NCBI GenBank assembly: GCA_031213475.1
Contig: JARUPZ010000024.1
Coordinates: forward strand, 4,705,991 to 4,769,990
DNA length: 64,000 nt
From: Nereocystis luetkeana
Lineage: Eukaryota; Sar; Phaeophyceae; Laminariales; Laminariaceae
Direction of reading: 5' to 3'
Of this stretch, positions 22,263 through 34,200 are shown one piece after another; the stretch's first letter is position 1; each line of letters opens with the position of its first letter. The notes beneath the pieces are model-generated. The model worked only from the letters and a program-made list of their open reading frames with translations. It was not told where the DNA came from and ran no database searches. Made by a program: the position numbers and the translations under genes.

Positions 22263-22439
22263 CTTGGCCCCCATGGATAGCCTTCTTTAGCATTGAGTAT
22301 TTCTTTGGATCATTTGGGTGGGATTATCTTCAATTGGCGACCCTAGTATGCCGCCCCCTTTTAGGTTTAGTTTTCGGCCGACTCAGGTCTAGCACTACGT
22401 GTGTGTATTTTTTTCTTTCTGCCTCCCTTCTGCTTCAAG

Positions 22440-23165
22440 GTGTATTGATTTGCTCCTTCCATCTACCATGACCAGTTCCGCTCGCCTCGTTCGAAAAAAC
22501 CACCGAACTGTCGTGGTATTGTACGTTCGGACGTATCGGTCTGTTTCTCCGGTCTACTTGAGGGTATATTGGGTTATTCCGTCACAAAATAGTATTGTAC
22601 TTTCGGGTGTGTTGGTCTTCTGTTTTCAATCTACCACTACCGGTTCCGTTCGCCTTCTCTAGCAAAGGCAGCCGAACAGTCGTGGTATTGTCGTTTCGGG
22701 TGTGTGGGTAAGCTGTTTTCAATCTACCACTGCCGATTCCATTCGCTTTCTCTAGCGAAGGCAGCCGAACTGTCGTGGTATTGTATTTTCGGGTGTGTTG
22801 GTCTGCTGTTTTCAATCATCCACTGCCGGTTCCGTTCGCTTTCTCTAGTGAAGGCAGCCGAACTGCCGGGGCATTGTCGTTCCGGGTCTGCTGTTTTCCA
22901 TCTACCACTGCCGGTTCCGTTCGCTTTCTCTAGCGATGCAGCCAAACTGTCGTTGTATTGTCTTTTCGAATGTGCGGGTCTGCTGTTTTCATTCTACCGC
23001 TACCGGTTTCGTTCGCTTTTTATCAGCGACAGTAACCGAAATGTCGTGGTATTGTACCTTCGGGAAATGGGCTTCGGTCATTCACTATGTCTTCGGTTAT
23101 TTTCTCTTCCACTGCCGGTCCCGCTTGCCTTTTCAATCAAAGGCCGCCGAACTGTCGTGATATCG
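22440..23165. repeat. Minisatellite of about 93 bases
   Basis: Seven or so units carry CTACCACTGCCGGTTCCGTT, TCTCTAGCGAAGGCAGCCGA and ACTGTCGTGGTATTGT in order. The best-preserved spacing is near 90 to 93 bases. Confidence 0.85.
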
Positions 23166-24064
23166 CCCCTTTGGGATCATTTGCGATTGTTTTTTTTCCT
23201 ACTTTCTGCTAAACATACCACTCGAACATCGTGGTGTAGTAAAACGGACGCTTTCGCGTGTTTTTGTCAGAGCTTTGCCACCGTTTCCACCGGCCTGCTC
23301 TTCGTGAAGGCCGCCGAATCGTGGTGCTACAGTATTTCTACCATGGTTTTTTACCGATTTCTTTTCCTACCTTTTCTCCTTTTTTTATCCTGCGTATCGG
23401 ATATACAAGTGTTTCTACTTCCTAAGTCGTTTTCAGCGTACGAGACTTGCTCTAGATTCTGCTTCAGAAGTTTTCCAGGTGTTTCTTTTGGCCCCGCGAC
23501 TGGCCTTGCTACGACCTACATATTCTGTTTACTTCGTAGTATATGAGGCAATCCTTAATGCCCTCGTTTTCCTTAGCGAATGTCCTTTCGGACGAAAGAC
23601 CCTGTCTCTTTCCAGTTTCTGTTAGTGTGTTTACCACCTGGCCGTCCCGGGTCCCACGTCTTGGCTCTACGTTCTCGTCAGCCTCGAGTCCCCACGTTGT
23701 AGACCTCCGTTGTATTTTAAGTTTTCTCTTTCAAGCTTTGCGGCGTACTTCCCGCAAACGTATTTCGCCTTCGCTTTTCTGCGCGCCCTTACGCCTGGTC
23801 TGGTTTCCTGCGTTTTGTTCTCCTTTATCTTCTTTGGGATAGTGGCGTCCTGGTTCTTCTTGAGTGAGGCGTCGAAGCCTCACTGCGAGGTGTGGGGTAG
23901 ATCTATCACCTCCTTTCTGTGTTGAATATCATAGCCGCATCTTCGAGCTTCCTTCCCGATTCTGGGATGACATGGTCATCATCTTTTATCGTCGTGTGAT
24001 CTGCGTCGACGACTATTCAGGGTGGACTAATGTGACGGAGTAACATATCTATCGTCTAGGAACG

Positions 24065-24240
24065 TACATACCCGTGTCAGCGAATCTTATACGGTTGCGC
24101 GTTGCGTTTTGGAAACATACCCGTTTGCGAATCTTACACGGATCCGCGTAGCGTTCTGGGAACATACCCGTATCCGAATCTTGTGGCTACACGTACGTGC
24201 GCTTTAGGAATCTTCTGCATGGGAACAATACTCGTATCTG
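24065..24240. repeat. Short tandem repeat, about 57 bases
   Basis: GCGAATCTTATACGG, GCGTTTTGGAAACATACCCG and relatives recur three to four times. Confidence 0.7.
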
Positions 24241-26624
24241 CATACCAAGCTAGTTTTGGTCAACGCCTGGGCTGAGTTGTGCGAAGCCCACTACCGCTCA
24301 CTCGAGTTCTCTCCCCTTTCTCTCAACTCACTTGAGGAGCAATATTAATATGTTCGTGAACTACAAGCAGCGTGCTCTACGTAGCGCCAACATCCCTGTG
24401 CCCCCCTTAGCACCCTATTTATACATCTCTGCACCCCTCTTCACAATTATGGGCTGAAATGCAAGGAACGTTAAAAAATCAATACGAACATCAAGCGTCC
24501 CTTGTGTTTACGTCCAAAGTGGCTTGGTCGTATGATCGCACGAAGTAGGTACAGAGTATGTACGACACGAAGATACGGAGATAATTTATGCGGCGCAATA
24601 TGTACCGTTTCGTCTTTTAGACCGCGTTTATGATGCCGTGATGTCGTGCATATTCGTATTGCCGTGTGCCGTGGTGACGACGGCGCTCCGCGAGCGGTGA
24701 TCCGTGAGCCGCGTGCCGTGTGCCACGGGCTGTAAATCGTGTGCTGCTGTGCTGTGTGCTGCCGTGTCGGCGTGCTGTGTGCTGTTGAGCTGCTAGCTGG
24801 GTGCTGGTATGCCGTGAACTGTGAGAGGAGTGAGCTACTGGTACGAATGAACTGTGAACATCCGTGAGAGAAGAAAGCTGTGAACCGGATCGAGCACCTC
24901 GTAAGATACGACCGCCTGCCCTGGCGAGGTCACACCTCTTCATTCGACGACGAAACTTGAAATAGAATGTACGTGTGGGACCACCGGAACCGGCGCCATA
25001 GAGCCCTTGCCCGGAAGCTCCCGAGACCCCCCGCAAACGCCACGGCATCTCTTACCCGAGAGGGTCAGAATCACGAAGCAGGGTGAGAAAATAAGCCTCC
25101 GCGGTTGTGCCGCATGCCTCGATCTCTGTTCTTCACGACCGCGTCACACATAAATCTTGAAAATATACGCCGTCTGTACACGTACGTGCGTATACAGTTT
25201 GTTGTTCGTTGTATGCATAAAGGACACACATATCTACGACAGCAATGGAAATCGTTGTGATCACAGCTATGATATGTGCTGTAGATCCTCAGCGAGAGGT
25301 AGTCACGCATCTGCCCGACTTCCGAGATTATGACCCAACACAATGATCATTTTGGTAGTTTCGACCGTCTACGAGCAGCGTGAAATGTGAAGCAGTACGG
25401 GTGGGGTAATAATGTTGTTGTGCAACTACTTGCGTTGTAACTCGGACACCAATGTTGTAGCATCCCCCAATCACGCAGCAGCAGTGGTCGTTGATGCTGC
25501 AGTTGTCGGTGTCTATATCGTCAAGTTTCCTCTCTGAAGTCTCAACTCTTGTCACCGGTGGGTGCCATGTGAGTGGCCATTCAAGAAAGGGCTCGGGGGG
25601 GGGGGATAGAGAGAGTTGTTTGTTGCGGGTTTTATACTTGGTCGGACAACACGTGACATCGCAGGCAGCACCAGAGGGTTTATGGACAAACTGCACGATG
25701 GTGATGCGTACGTACTAGAATAATCGCAGGTATCCAGTACAGTAGCTTGGTACGAAGTAGATGCGTGGTATCCATTTTAAGGCCATCCAGTTGAAGGCCA
25801 CAAAGTAGAGATAATATCAGGTAAATCGGCGTGCCACGAGAAATACAACTTGGAACTACATATATCGTTTTTTTTCTCTCGAAAACTCATATTTTTCCGA
25901 GCAGTGTGTGATACTTCGACCGTGCGTACTGCTATTTATATCGTGTGACGATAAAAAAGATATACCTGGTACTAAAGTAGGTGCGGTCTTATTGACCGTC
26001 TCGGAAGTGCGTGCGTGCCGCACTACGAGTACAGGACGTGCAAATGCACACCATCATCGTGCTACTGCACAAAATTATGTCGTAGGCCTCCCCATACGAT
26101 GCACACCGTTCGCCCGCATTTCCAACCGCAACACCCCAGGCTACTTTACAGCAGTAGTGTGGCCGATGCTGTTTGCTGCAATCAGCAGTTAGTCGTGGTG
26201 GACATCCCGCCCCCCCCCCCCCCCGCTCCAGTTCGAAAGGGTTAACTTTGAGTGATGGGCGTGTACACTGGCCGACCCGCTTGAGACGGCTCGGTGCGCG
26301 TTACACGTACCGCCAAGAACGTTGAGCTGGCACAGGGGTGGTGCCATCGCATTTTCAGTGGTCGGTTTTTTTCCCGAGAACGGGAAGGTTAAGGTTGCCA
26401 ATACCGAACAACATGAAGGTGTTTTCGGATAAAAAAAATCCGGTCGAGATGAGCCTTCCGAAAATATGATGTTCGACTTTAGCGCCCTTAGGCCAAGTAT
26501 TATGGGAAATTTTGAGACGTTATTTCTGGCTTTTTCAGCGATCTCCGAAGCCCAAAAATCAGAACCATCTATTATGGGACAGGAAATCATCGATATTTTT
26601 GATCTCAGTTCCTGGAGGGGGCAA

Positions 26625-26678
26625 AAATCAGCAAAACCTCTCAGAACTGAGCTCAGTTCTGAGAGGTTTTGCTGATTT
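26625..26678. repeat. Perfect 54-base palindrome
   Basis: Two 27-base arms meet at CTGAG/CTCAG with no spacer (centre between 26651 and 26652). It lies inside the Harbinger-like element near its left end. Confidence 0.95.
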
Positions 26679-26828
26679 CTGAGAACTGAGATTTTTCGTA
26701 TTTTGGGTGCTACATCTCACTACTACTGCCAGCCCACCTATCTACCTGCGCACCTGCCACCCGTCACCCACCACGCGAAAGCATCAAGCCGACGGCGGGC
26801 GGTAACTACGGCGCTTGTGTAAAGAGAG

Positions 26829-26947
26829 ATGGCTTCTCCTTCACATGGAAGCAATATTAGCGGTGGCAGCAGCAGCTGCAACAGCGGCACCAGCAGTAGC
26901 AGAAGCAGCAGCAGCACCGCCAGCAGCAGCAGCAGCAACAGCAGCAC

Positions 26948-26985
<38 letters not shown>

Positions 26986-27341
26986 GCAGCAGCGATGGCG
27001 ACTCGATGTCGCCGGCGCTAATCCTCCCGTGTTTGGATGCTGAAACCACGCTCGCGGCCGCCGCTGCCTTCGCAACGTTTGAAGACGACGAGGAGGACGC
27101 TGAGACGCCTGCCGTAAAACGCTCGCGACGTGCCAAGCCACGCCCAGACTACAGAAAATCAACTTGGATGAAGATGCTACAGGCCGAAGCCAAGCTGTTG
27201 GACCCCACCTCAGACGAAGCCACGATCAACCCATACTATACTAAACCACTTTTAAAAATCAGAACCCATAATACACGTTATATATTTTCACCCACACTTT
27301 TCTGTAGCCCGAAAACTCACAAAATAAAAAGACAGAAATAA
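26829..27341 (+). pseudogene. Truncated ORF with poly-Ser tract and transposase-like segment
   Basis: 170 codons. Residues about 8-58 are nearly all Ser with Asn and Thr, from a CAG/AGC trinucleotide run (26865-26993). There follow an acidic stretch EDDEEDAE, a basic patch VKRSRRAKPRP and DYRKSTWMKMLQAEAKLLDP. The last resembles the short segment that precedes the catalytic core in PIF/Harbinger-type transposases, but that is a judgement from memory of the pattern. The DDE core is absent. An accessory protein or chance frame is possible. Confidence 0.5.
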
Positions 27342-27374
27342 CGTCTCAAAAAATTCCCATAATACTTGGCCTTA

Positions 27375-28137
27375 CCGTTAATGTCGAGAAAAAAACGAGA
27401 GTCGATTAAAAACCGATCGCACCCCCGCACGAATCCAGCGCTCTTTACAGTACTGCCACCATTTTTCCCGACCTATTAATAGTACCTGAAAAACCTAACG
27501 TCTGATGTTTTCTCTCTCGCAATATTTGATTAAAAAATCCGACTTTATGGACTTTAGACCCAAGATGGCAGCGGCGGGTGGACCCTACCGGTCTGCCAGA
27601 CACCTGCAGGCCATTGAGTGACTGGTAGCTGGTACTGTACGTAGCTTCACCTGACCCAGAGCCTGCTATTTTTTCTATCTACATACATGGCCCTCGTGCG
27701 TCCTCCCAAGCTCGCGGCCTTTCGTCTCCCGTTATGGCAGACCTATGCCCCTGTTGAGGGGGTTAACGTATTATTTTACGAGCCCGTCGCGTGAGGAGAG
27801 CTCTATATCTCACCCGAAAACATGACGTCGAAGAACGTTTGTTCGTCCTCACCTGACCACCATCTCTATGATCTAGCCCTATTTCGGGGGGCCATAGTTA
27901 ATAGGACCCGTGGTACACATAAAAACCTACACATTTACCTATTTTTTACTGAAAATATTTGGTCCTATTTACTATGGTCCCCCGTAACAGAAAGAATGCA
28001 CTACGGTACCAGGTAGTACGTAACGTATTGATTGTAATACGGTTATCGCTCACTTGGGGAAGCTCAGCCGGTCAGAAGGTAGCGAGCAAAAAGAGTGATA
28101 CCCCTATATTGTACCCTTGGCATTGCTCGGCAAACAG
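27375..28137. other. Spacer or intron before the EF-hand exons
   Basis: Holds MITE copy 2 (27883-27986) and a TACCAGGTA site at 28007. An ATG at about 27688 opens a short frame (MALVRPPKLAAFRL) but the surrounding bases resemble another spacer near 30560-30740, so it looks like repeat rather than a first exon. Confidence 0.5.
27883..27986. mobile_element. Palindromic MITE, copy 2
   Basis: TTCGGGGGGCCATAGTTAAT and the inverse GGACC/GTCC-ended arm ACTATGGTCCCCCGTA enclose an AT-rich centre. One arm has drifted. Confidence 0.85.
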
Positions 28138-28231
28138 GCTCGTGGAGGAAGAAACATGGCGCCAGGCACTCGAGGACACAGAAGTCAACATCAAGCTGGA
28201 GGATGTGCGCCGGCTCATCATGGAGTACATG
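28138..28231 (+). CDS. Multidomain gene exon 1 (first visible)
   Basis: One base plus 31 codons, LVEEETWRQALEDTEV to LIMEYM, acceptor AACAG, donor GTGCGC (weak). Helical, no domain by itself. It must be preceded by an exon ending with two bases of a codon. Confidence 0.65.
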
Positions 28232-31200
28232 GTGCGCTATTAACCCTCTTGGGGGACTCCAGAGGAGGGAAGGAGGGAGCACTCACTGGGTTGCTTATCT
28301 TAGTCATTTGACCATTGACCGCGCATCCCTTTCGAGACGGACCTCCAGAGGGGGGGGGGGTGTACCCAGATCATGCATGACCGTAGTCGCATCATGACCA
28401 TAGACACTCGCATCCCCACAATGCCGGGACGGAGCAACGGGGGGGGGGAAGCGAATTGACGGCGAAACAGTGACGATCACCGCAACGCCCGCTGCGTCAT
28501 TTTCGGGGTATGATGCAACTTTTGTGTCCGAGCTACTTACGGATCAAGGAGCGTGCGGCACGGGCGGAGAATCGATATTCCTACCCGCGCTATTCGCTGG
28601 GTGCTCAAGATGGTCATACACGGGTTGGCAACACTAAACAAATATGAGAATTTTCATGATCGCTGTCTCGGAGTCAGCAAAGGCATCAATGAAGCCCCTT
28701 TCCGCCGACATGGTTGCGCCCGCCAACGTCTTGTTGAGATACGTTGAGTTGTACGCTCGGAGTGCGGGATAGTCGCAAAGCGACGGACGATTCGGGGGGC
28801 ACTCCCTATAGAGGACAGCTGTTGTCCTCCCTGACGCATTCCACGCTCGGGGATGTGCCTACCCTTCTACCGCTACATAGAAGCATCCGGTGACATGTTC
28901 ACCTGTTCTTCTCCCGCTACATATATCAGTTCGGTCGTATGTTCGCCTGTTGTGTCCATGACCATGTGTGCCTGTCGATCAACCTGTTCCGGAGCCCGCT
29001 ACTGCAACTCCCCTGGCGTTGGTGCTATCAAGCAGACGCGATAGGGCAGTAGCACACCGCGGTTGAAAGCTTGGAGTTCACGCTTTTTGAGTGCTGTAAA
29101 TCCGAGCAAACATTCATGTGCATTGATGTATGTCGCTCGAGCCCCCTTGTCTGTGCGTATGTAGGGTTCCGAAATGTGCGCGATGTTCGGGCTTCTACGG
29201 GAAGAAAACAGAGTTGACTTTTTCTTTCAAACCTCTCCAATACCGTCCGTCCCCATGTCCGTGGTCTTTTCTACGTTTGAGGAACCCCCGTGACCTGAGT
29301 GCGGTCGATTCTTTTGTCCCGTGAGCCGTAAAAAAACGGTGAATCGTGACGAGAGCCGCGTGCAGTTCTTTCTGTTGCCACCTAGCAGAGATGCTATTCG
29401 CACGAGGAAACCGGTCTTTTCGGGCATGTTAACGCCTCTTTTTCTCGTTGGTATACTGCTGTAGGTTCAGGGTAGGGGGCGGTCTACGAAATTCACGTGC
29501 TACGGTACGGGTGAGACCTTGATCTCCTGAGGCTCCTCGTTCGAGCCTTCTAGTACTTCACGGCTGTACATACATGTAAGAAAACATATATGTGATTCTA
29601 ACTCCAAGTATTCTGTCCCAAGGGGTGGTACTAAAGGGATTACTGAGTTCTTTTACTTCAGCCAAAGCGCCTCCTCACCCGAAAACCGACGACAAGATAA
29701 CGCAGCAGGCACAACTCGACGAGTGGCCCCTTGACTTAGGTATACAGCGATAAGGCATGCATGCCTCACTGGGAAGTTCGGCGGTGCCCTTAAGGAGCCC
29801 GGCAGTCGGAAATATTGCCTTAGAGGGCGAAAAGTGCTGCGGTACCCCTATCGTAGCACCGTGTCCCTTAAGGGTCAGCCTACCTCTGTCTCCCCTGCAG
29901 CATCGTTCGCTTCCTACTTGGTAAGGGGCAGGCATCACGAGAGGCGGGGCGGTACGTTAGCTCTTCCCGCGAGGAGAACGACACTAATTTTGCCCGCTGC
30001 TCCCTGTATTAAGCTCATCCTTTGTACGTATGTACGGCGTCGGTGGCTTCTGCTCGTTGTTTTTGCAAAGGACGACCCTGCAGGCAAGCAGGAGCTCTAC
30101 GAGGTCGTCGAAAATTTGCGGCACTGGAAGGAGAACTGCGCCGCGCTCGGTTACGACTCTGACGGGGAACAGCTGTCCGAGGAAGCGACTCAGGGGTCAG
30201 CAGAGGGTGTAGATGTGGACGGGGCTGCAGGAAGCGAGCGCAAAGAGAAGGAGGTGGGGCAAAACAGAAGATATAGCCCAATTCGTGTGCAGCTTCTGAC
30301 GCAGGAAACGTAAAATTGAGTATTTATTCGTGGTGGTATACAGTGATGGGATCCTGTAGGCTCCACGGCTACAGTATTGCGACACTATCCTAGAGATGCC
30401 TGGAGCATGGGGTATATCGTATACCTTGATAGGGTTTAGTGCAGCGCTCGCCGCTGAAACGCATTTTTTTTTCTAGAGGTTTAGAGATATTCCCCGCGAC
30501 TGGAGCGTGACGTCCACCTTAACTTTTTTTTTCATTTTCCCATCCGATGTATTATCTTCGCCCTTCTTTTGTACCTCCTTCCTAGTCGTAAATCGGGTCC
30601 GGCGTCACAGAGCAGGCTCTTCTCCCTACACCCCGCTACGGCTCTTGTTGCCTTGCGTTTTTTATCGTGAGACGACTTCGGCCCTATCTTCCCTCGTTGA
30701 TTCATGGTAGACCTACACCGAATACCTCTATTGATAGCCGCGGAGCTCTACATCACAATTAGGTCTAAACAAACGTAGTTCCGTCGATTTACACTACAAA
30801 ATACTCTTTGTTTTTGCTGTGTCCGGCATTGGGTTGTGCTTCGAAGAACCTCTCGAAGCCCCTGCTGGCACAATACAGGAATACTTCGTAAATATGCACC
30901 ACCTATACCTCACACGGGTGATTTGTGGGCCAACTCGAAAAATTCAGCATCGAATGTATGGTACACGCCAGCTTTAAAGCGCAGCCTTGATGTCTTTTCC
31001 GCTCTCCCGCTCGCGTTGTGTCGCGAGCCTGCTCTACCGAGGTGCGGAGATAGACGCTCTGCCTTCCTAGAAACGGTTGTGGACCGAACGAACCGCCCGT
31101 GAAACATTGTCCTGTTGATACAGATAGCAAGCATCTAGGGTAGCTAGTGGCCGACGGGCCTGTACAGTACCCTTCTCCGAGGAATGAAAGAAAAACACGC

Positions 31201-34200
31201 GCGGCCGACGTATCACATAGCTCGACAAATACCAGAACTGTTCACGGGTTGGGTGAAACCTAACGGGTCAGGTCGGGTCGGGTGGGGTCGGTTAAGGGTA
31301 ACCCGACCCGACCCGACCCGACCCGACCCGACCCGACCCGACCCGACTCGACCCGACCCGACCCGACCCGACCCGACCCGACCCGACCCGACCCGACCCG
31401 ACCCGACCCGACCCGACCCGACCCGACCCGACCCGACCCGACCCGACCCGACCCGACCCGACCCGACCCGACCCGACCCGACCCGACCCGACCCGACCCG
31501 ACCCGACCCGACCCGACCCGACCCGACCCGACCCGACCCGACCCGACCCGACCCGACCCGACCCGACCCGACCCGACCCGACCCGACCCGACCCGACCCG
31601 ACCCGACCCGACCCGACCCGACCCGACCCGACCCGACCCGACCCGACCCGACCCGACCCGACCCGACCCGACCCGACCCGACCCGACCCGACCCGACCCG
31701 ACCCGACCCGACCCGACCCGACCCGACCCGACCCGACCCGACCCGACCCGACCCGACCCGACCCGACCCGACCCGACCCGACCCGACCCGACCCGACCCG
31801 ACCCGACCCGACCCGACCCGACCCGACCCGACCCGACCCGACCCGACCCGACCCGTGATATTTCAAAAACTTCCTGACACGATCTGCGGGTTGGGCGATG
31901 GCCCATCAAGAGCCCAAAATACGAGTTTCGACCATTCCATCGGCCGAATTCAAAGTAGATGACGTACATATCTTTTTTTTAGTAAATATTGTCAGAAAAA
32001 TGCCAATCATGAACTGCCCAAAATATCACCTACCAGTACGTGTGTTTTCTTTTCTGTGATACAAACTCACTGTATGATTTTCCACGGATGAACGCGCGTG
32101 CGCGTGCGTGGTGTGGGACAGAGGCGGAGAGCCGAGCGAGGAGAGACCTCCCGGCGGAGGAAGGCCAGAGAGGTGTTCGATATGTTCGACGCCGACGGCA
32201 GCCGCACGATATCTATCACCGAGATGAAGGTGAGGAGAGCGGAGAGGTCTGAATGTTTTGAGCCGTCCGTGGTACAGCTCCTAGGGATCGACGTCTCACT
32301 GCGCTAAGCACAACGCGGCAATGTTTACAGCTGTCGCACCCGTGTACGCAGTGGGTACCGCTAGACTGAGCTTCGACGATTCAAGCGTGATAACCGACAC
32401 TACGTACGTGAGAGCTACACCTCACATCTTTCATTTCGAGAACATGCCCAGGAACTCCAGAGTCAGGGTTAAGGGGTAAGGCTCAAGTCAAGAATATGCC
32501 AACCCTTTTGTCGTACGATGTAGTCTCCCTCACGCTGACTTCAAGATAATCACCAAAATCGGAACCACGAAACACCAAGAAGAAGGCGAGGAAAGGAAGC
32601 CTCGAAGAAAAAGATGCTGCTGCGGTTGCCCTGCCGAAACGCGCAGAGGCGTTGAAGTCAAACATGTCATTGAATATAACAGCAACTCTGTAGCTGCCGT
32701 ACGCCGCGCCTCGCCTCGCCGCGCCTCGTTGAGCTGCGCAGCGCGGTGCCTCAGCAGTAGTGTTTACAACGTTTATCCTAGCTGCAACAACGTCAAGTCC
32801 TTACTGCACCTTCATCTCGAGAAATTCGACAGGAGGTCGGGGGTAGGGTTAGAGTCAGGATTGGGGTATATACAGTCAAGGATCCTTAACCATGTTGTCG
32901 AAGCCGGGCGAAAGAAAGGGTACATACATCCTTCCGACGCCCGCACAAACCACCCATGGGCTACGGCGTTGAGACATGATGACCCATCGGGCTACGCGTC
33001 ATAATTGACAGCAAGCGTTTCCGTGTTTACGTTGCGGGGGGGGGGGGGGGCACGAAGGCGACCCCCCCCCCCCCCCCCCCCCCCCCCTCCTGGCTCTCAT
33101 TGGCTGCATCCTACCAAGAACCGCTTGTGAGACATACTTTTTTAGCATATGTAGAGGACAGCGTCGACTGAATGGACACGTTTCCCGATGTGTCCACTTC
33201 CAGAGACAGACATGGGGCTACTATGTGCCTGCCTTGTGGGTGCTTCACCATATACCAGGTACACACTACGTGCCCTAGTTGTGCGGAGTAGAGGGTCTCC
33301 AGCCCGCAAAAATGATCCAACCCGACCACCAGTTGCGGCGACGGCCAAAAACAAACAAACGGTATATAGTCTGACTGTCTATAGCAGCTAACGTAAGTGA
33401 GAGGCGTGTTTTACAGGGTCATTGCCAACCGACGCTAACCCAAAATAGTACATATAAGGGCGGACGGAGGCATATTAATCAGATCCCCACGATTGACCCG
33501 AACACCAGGTACTCTCCTACATTCGGATAAGCATATTCGGTCCTGTTTACTATTAATATGTCCCCCGGTAGTAGTTGGGTGACGATGTAAGCAGACTGAC
33601 TTTTGTTTTTCTTGTCTTCATTCATAACACACAATTCGAGCCCTAATCGCGTCAGCCAGATACAAAAAAACAGAGAAATCCGACAAATTACCGGACGTAA
33701 CTACAGCAGTAACTCCAGCAGTATCTCCAGCAGTAACTTAGACCGTAACTCGAGCAGAAACTACAGCAGTAGCTACTGTACATCAGTAACTCCATCAGTA
33801 ACTTCAGCAGTAACTCCAGCTGTAACTACAGCAGTAACTACAACTGTAACTACAGCAGTAACTGCAACTGTAACACATAGCCAAATACCAGCTAGGTTGG
33901 CGACTTCTAGCCAGCCAGCTCACAGACAGGCCTACTCTTTGCTCTGTGCTCCCTCGAGCAGGCGTTGCTGGAAGAGATGTGCATCCCGCTGAACCGACAG
34001 CAGCTCAAGAAGTTGATGATGGACATCGACACCGACGGAAGCGGGGAGGTCGACTTCGACGAGGCAAGACAAACGATTATGCCTTCTAATATGACTTGTG
34101 GCTACAGGGTTGAAAACTTGTCTTACAAGAGAATGCACCAACACGGCACATGTGGCCGGGGCGACCCCCCCCCCTGCATAATGTAGGCGTGAGTAAATCC

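Larger units (their letters stand above)
14640..22290 (+). mobile_element. Decayed Ty3/gypsy chromovirus
   Basis: A GC-rich block quite unlike its surroundings with the gene order gag-like, protease, RT, RNase H, integrase, chromodomain, which defines Ty3/gypsy chromoviruses. Several in-frame stops and at least two frame changes make it inactive. I could not find a matching pair of long terminal repeats, a primer-binding site or a target duplication, so both outer limits are approximate. Multiple internal tandem duplications are present. Confidence 0.85.
22291..26490. other. Spacer between retrotransposon and Harbinger-like element
   Basis: No certain gene. It contains a 93-base minisatellite (22440-23165), a short tandem repeat (24065-24240) and a GTGCTGTGTGCTGCCGTG-rich stretch (24700-24830). 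The last yields only a low-complexity minus-strand frame. Elsewhere I see nothing assignable. Confidence 0.6.
26491..27371. mobile_element. PIF/Harbinger-like DNA transposon derivative, 881 bases
   Basis: Starts GGCCAAGTATTATGGGAA and ends with its inverse. The inverted match extends inward through TTTTGAGACGTTATTTCTG. It is flanked on both sides by TTA (26488-26490 and 27372-27374), the three-base TWA target duplication of the PIF/Harbinger superfamily. The interior holds one reading frame too short for a transposase and a perfect 54-base palindrome, so it cannot move on its own. Confidence 0.82.
32230..33961. other. Intron after exon 3
   Basis: Contains an adjoining G run and C run (33036-33087), a family C block (33110-33450), a diverged MITE (33456-33570) and an AGTAACTACAGC-type minisatellite (33690-33880). 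32260-33030 is unassigned. Confidence 0.65.

Noticed and set aside
22291..24600. 3' long terminal repeat of the chromovirus
   Set aside because: No matching sequence found upstream of 14640; the region is mainly a 93-base minisatellite.
24617..25048. Minus-strand frame of 143 codons rich in His, Ser and Arg
   Set aside because: Largely a GTGCTGTGTGCTG-type low-complexity stretch; no domain and no splice-supported neighbours. A retroelement fragment is possible but not shown.
31184..31969. Long open frames of 217 to 226 codons on both strands
   Set aside because: They run entirely through the ACCCG pentamer array, which is open in several frames by construction.
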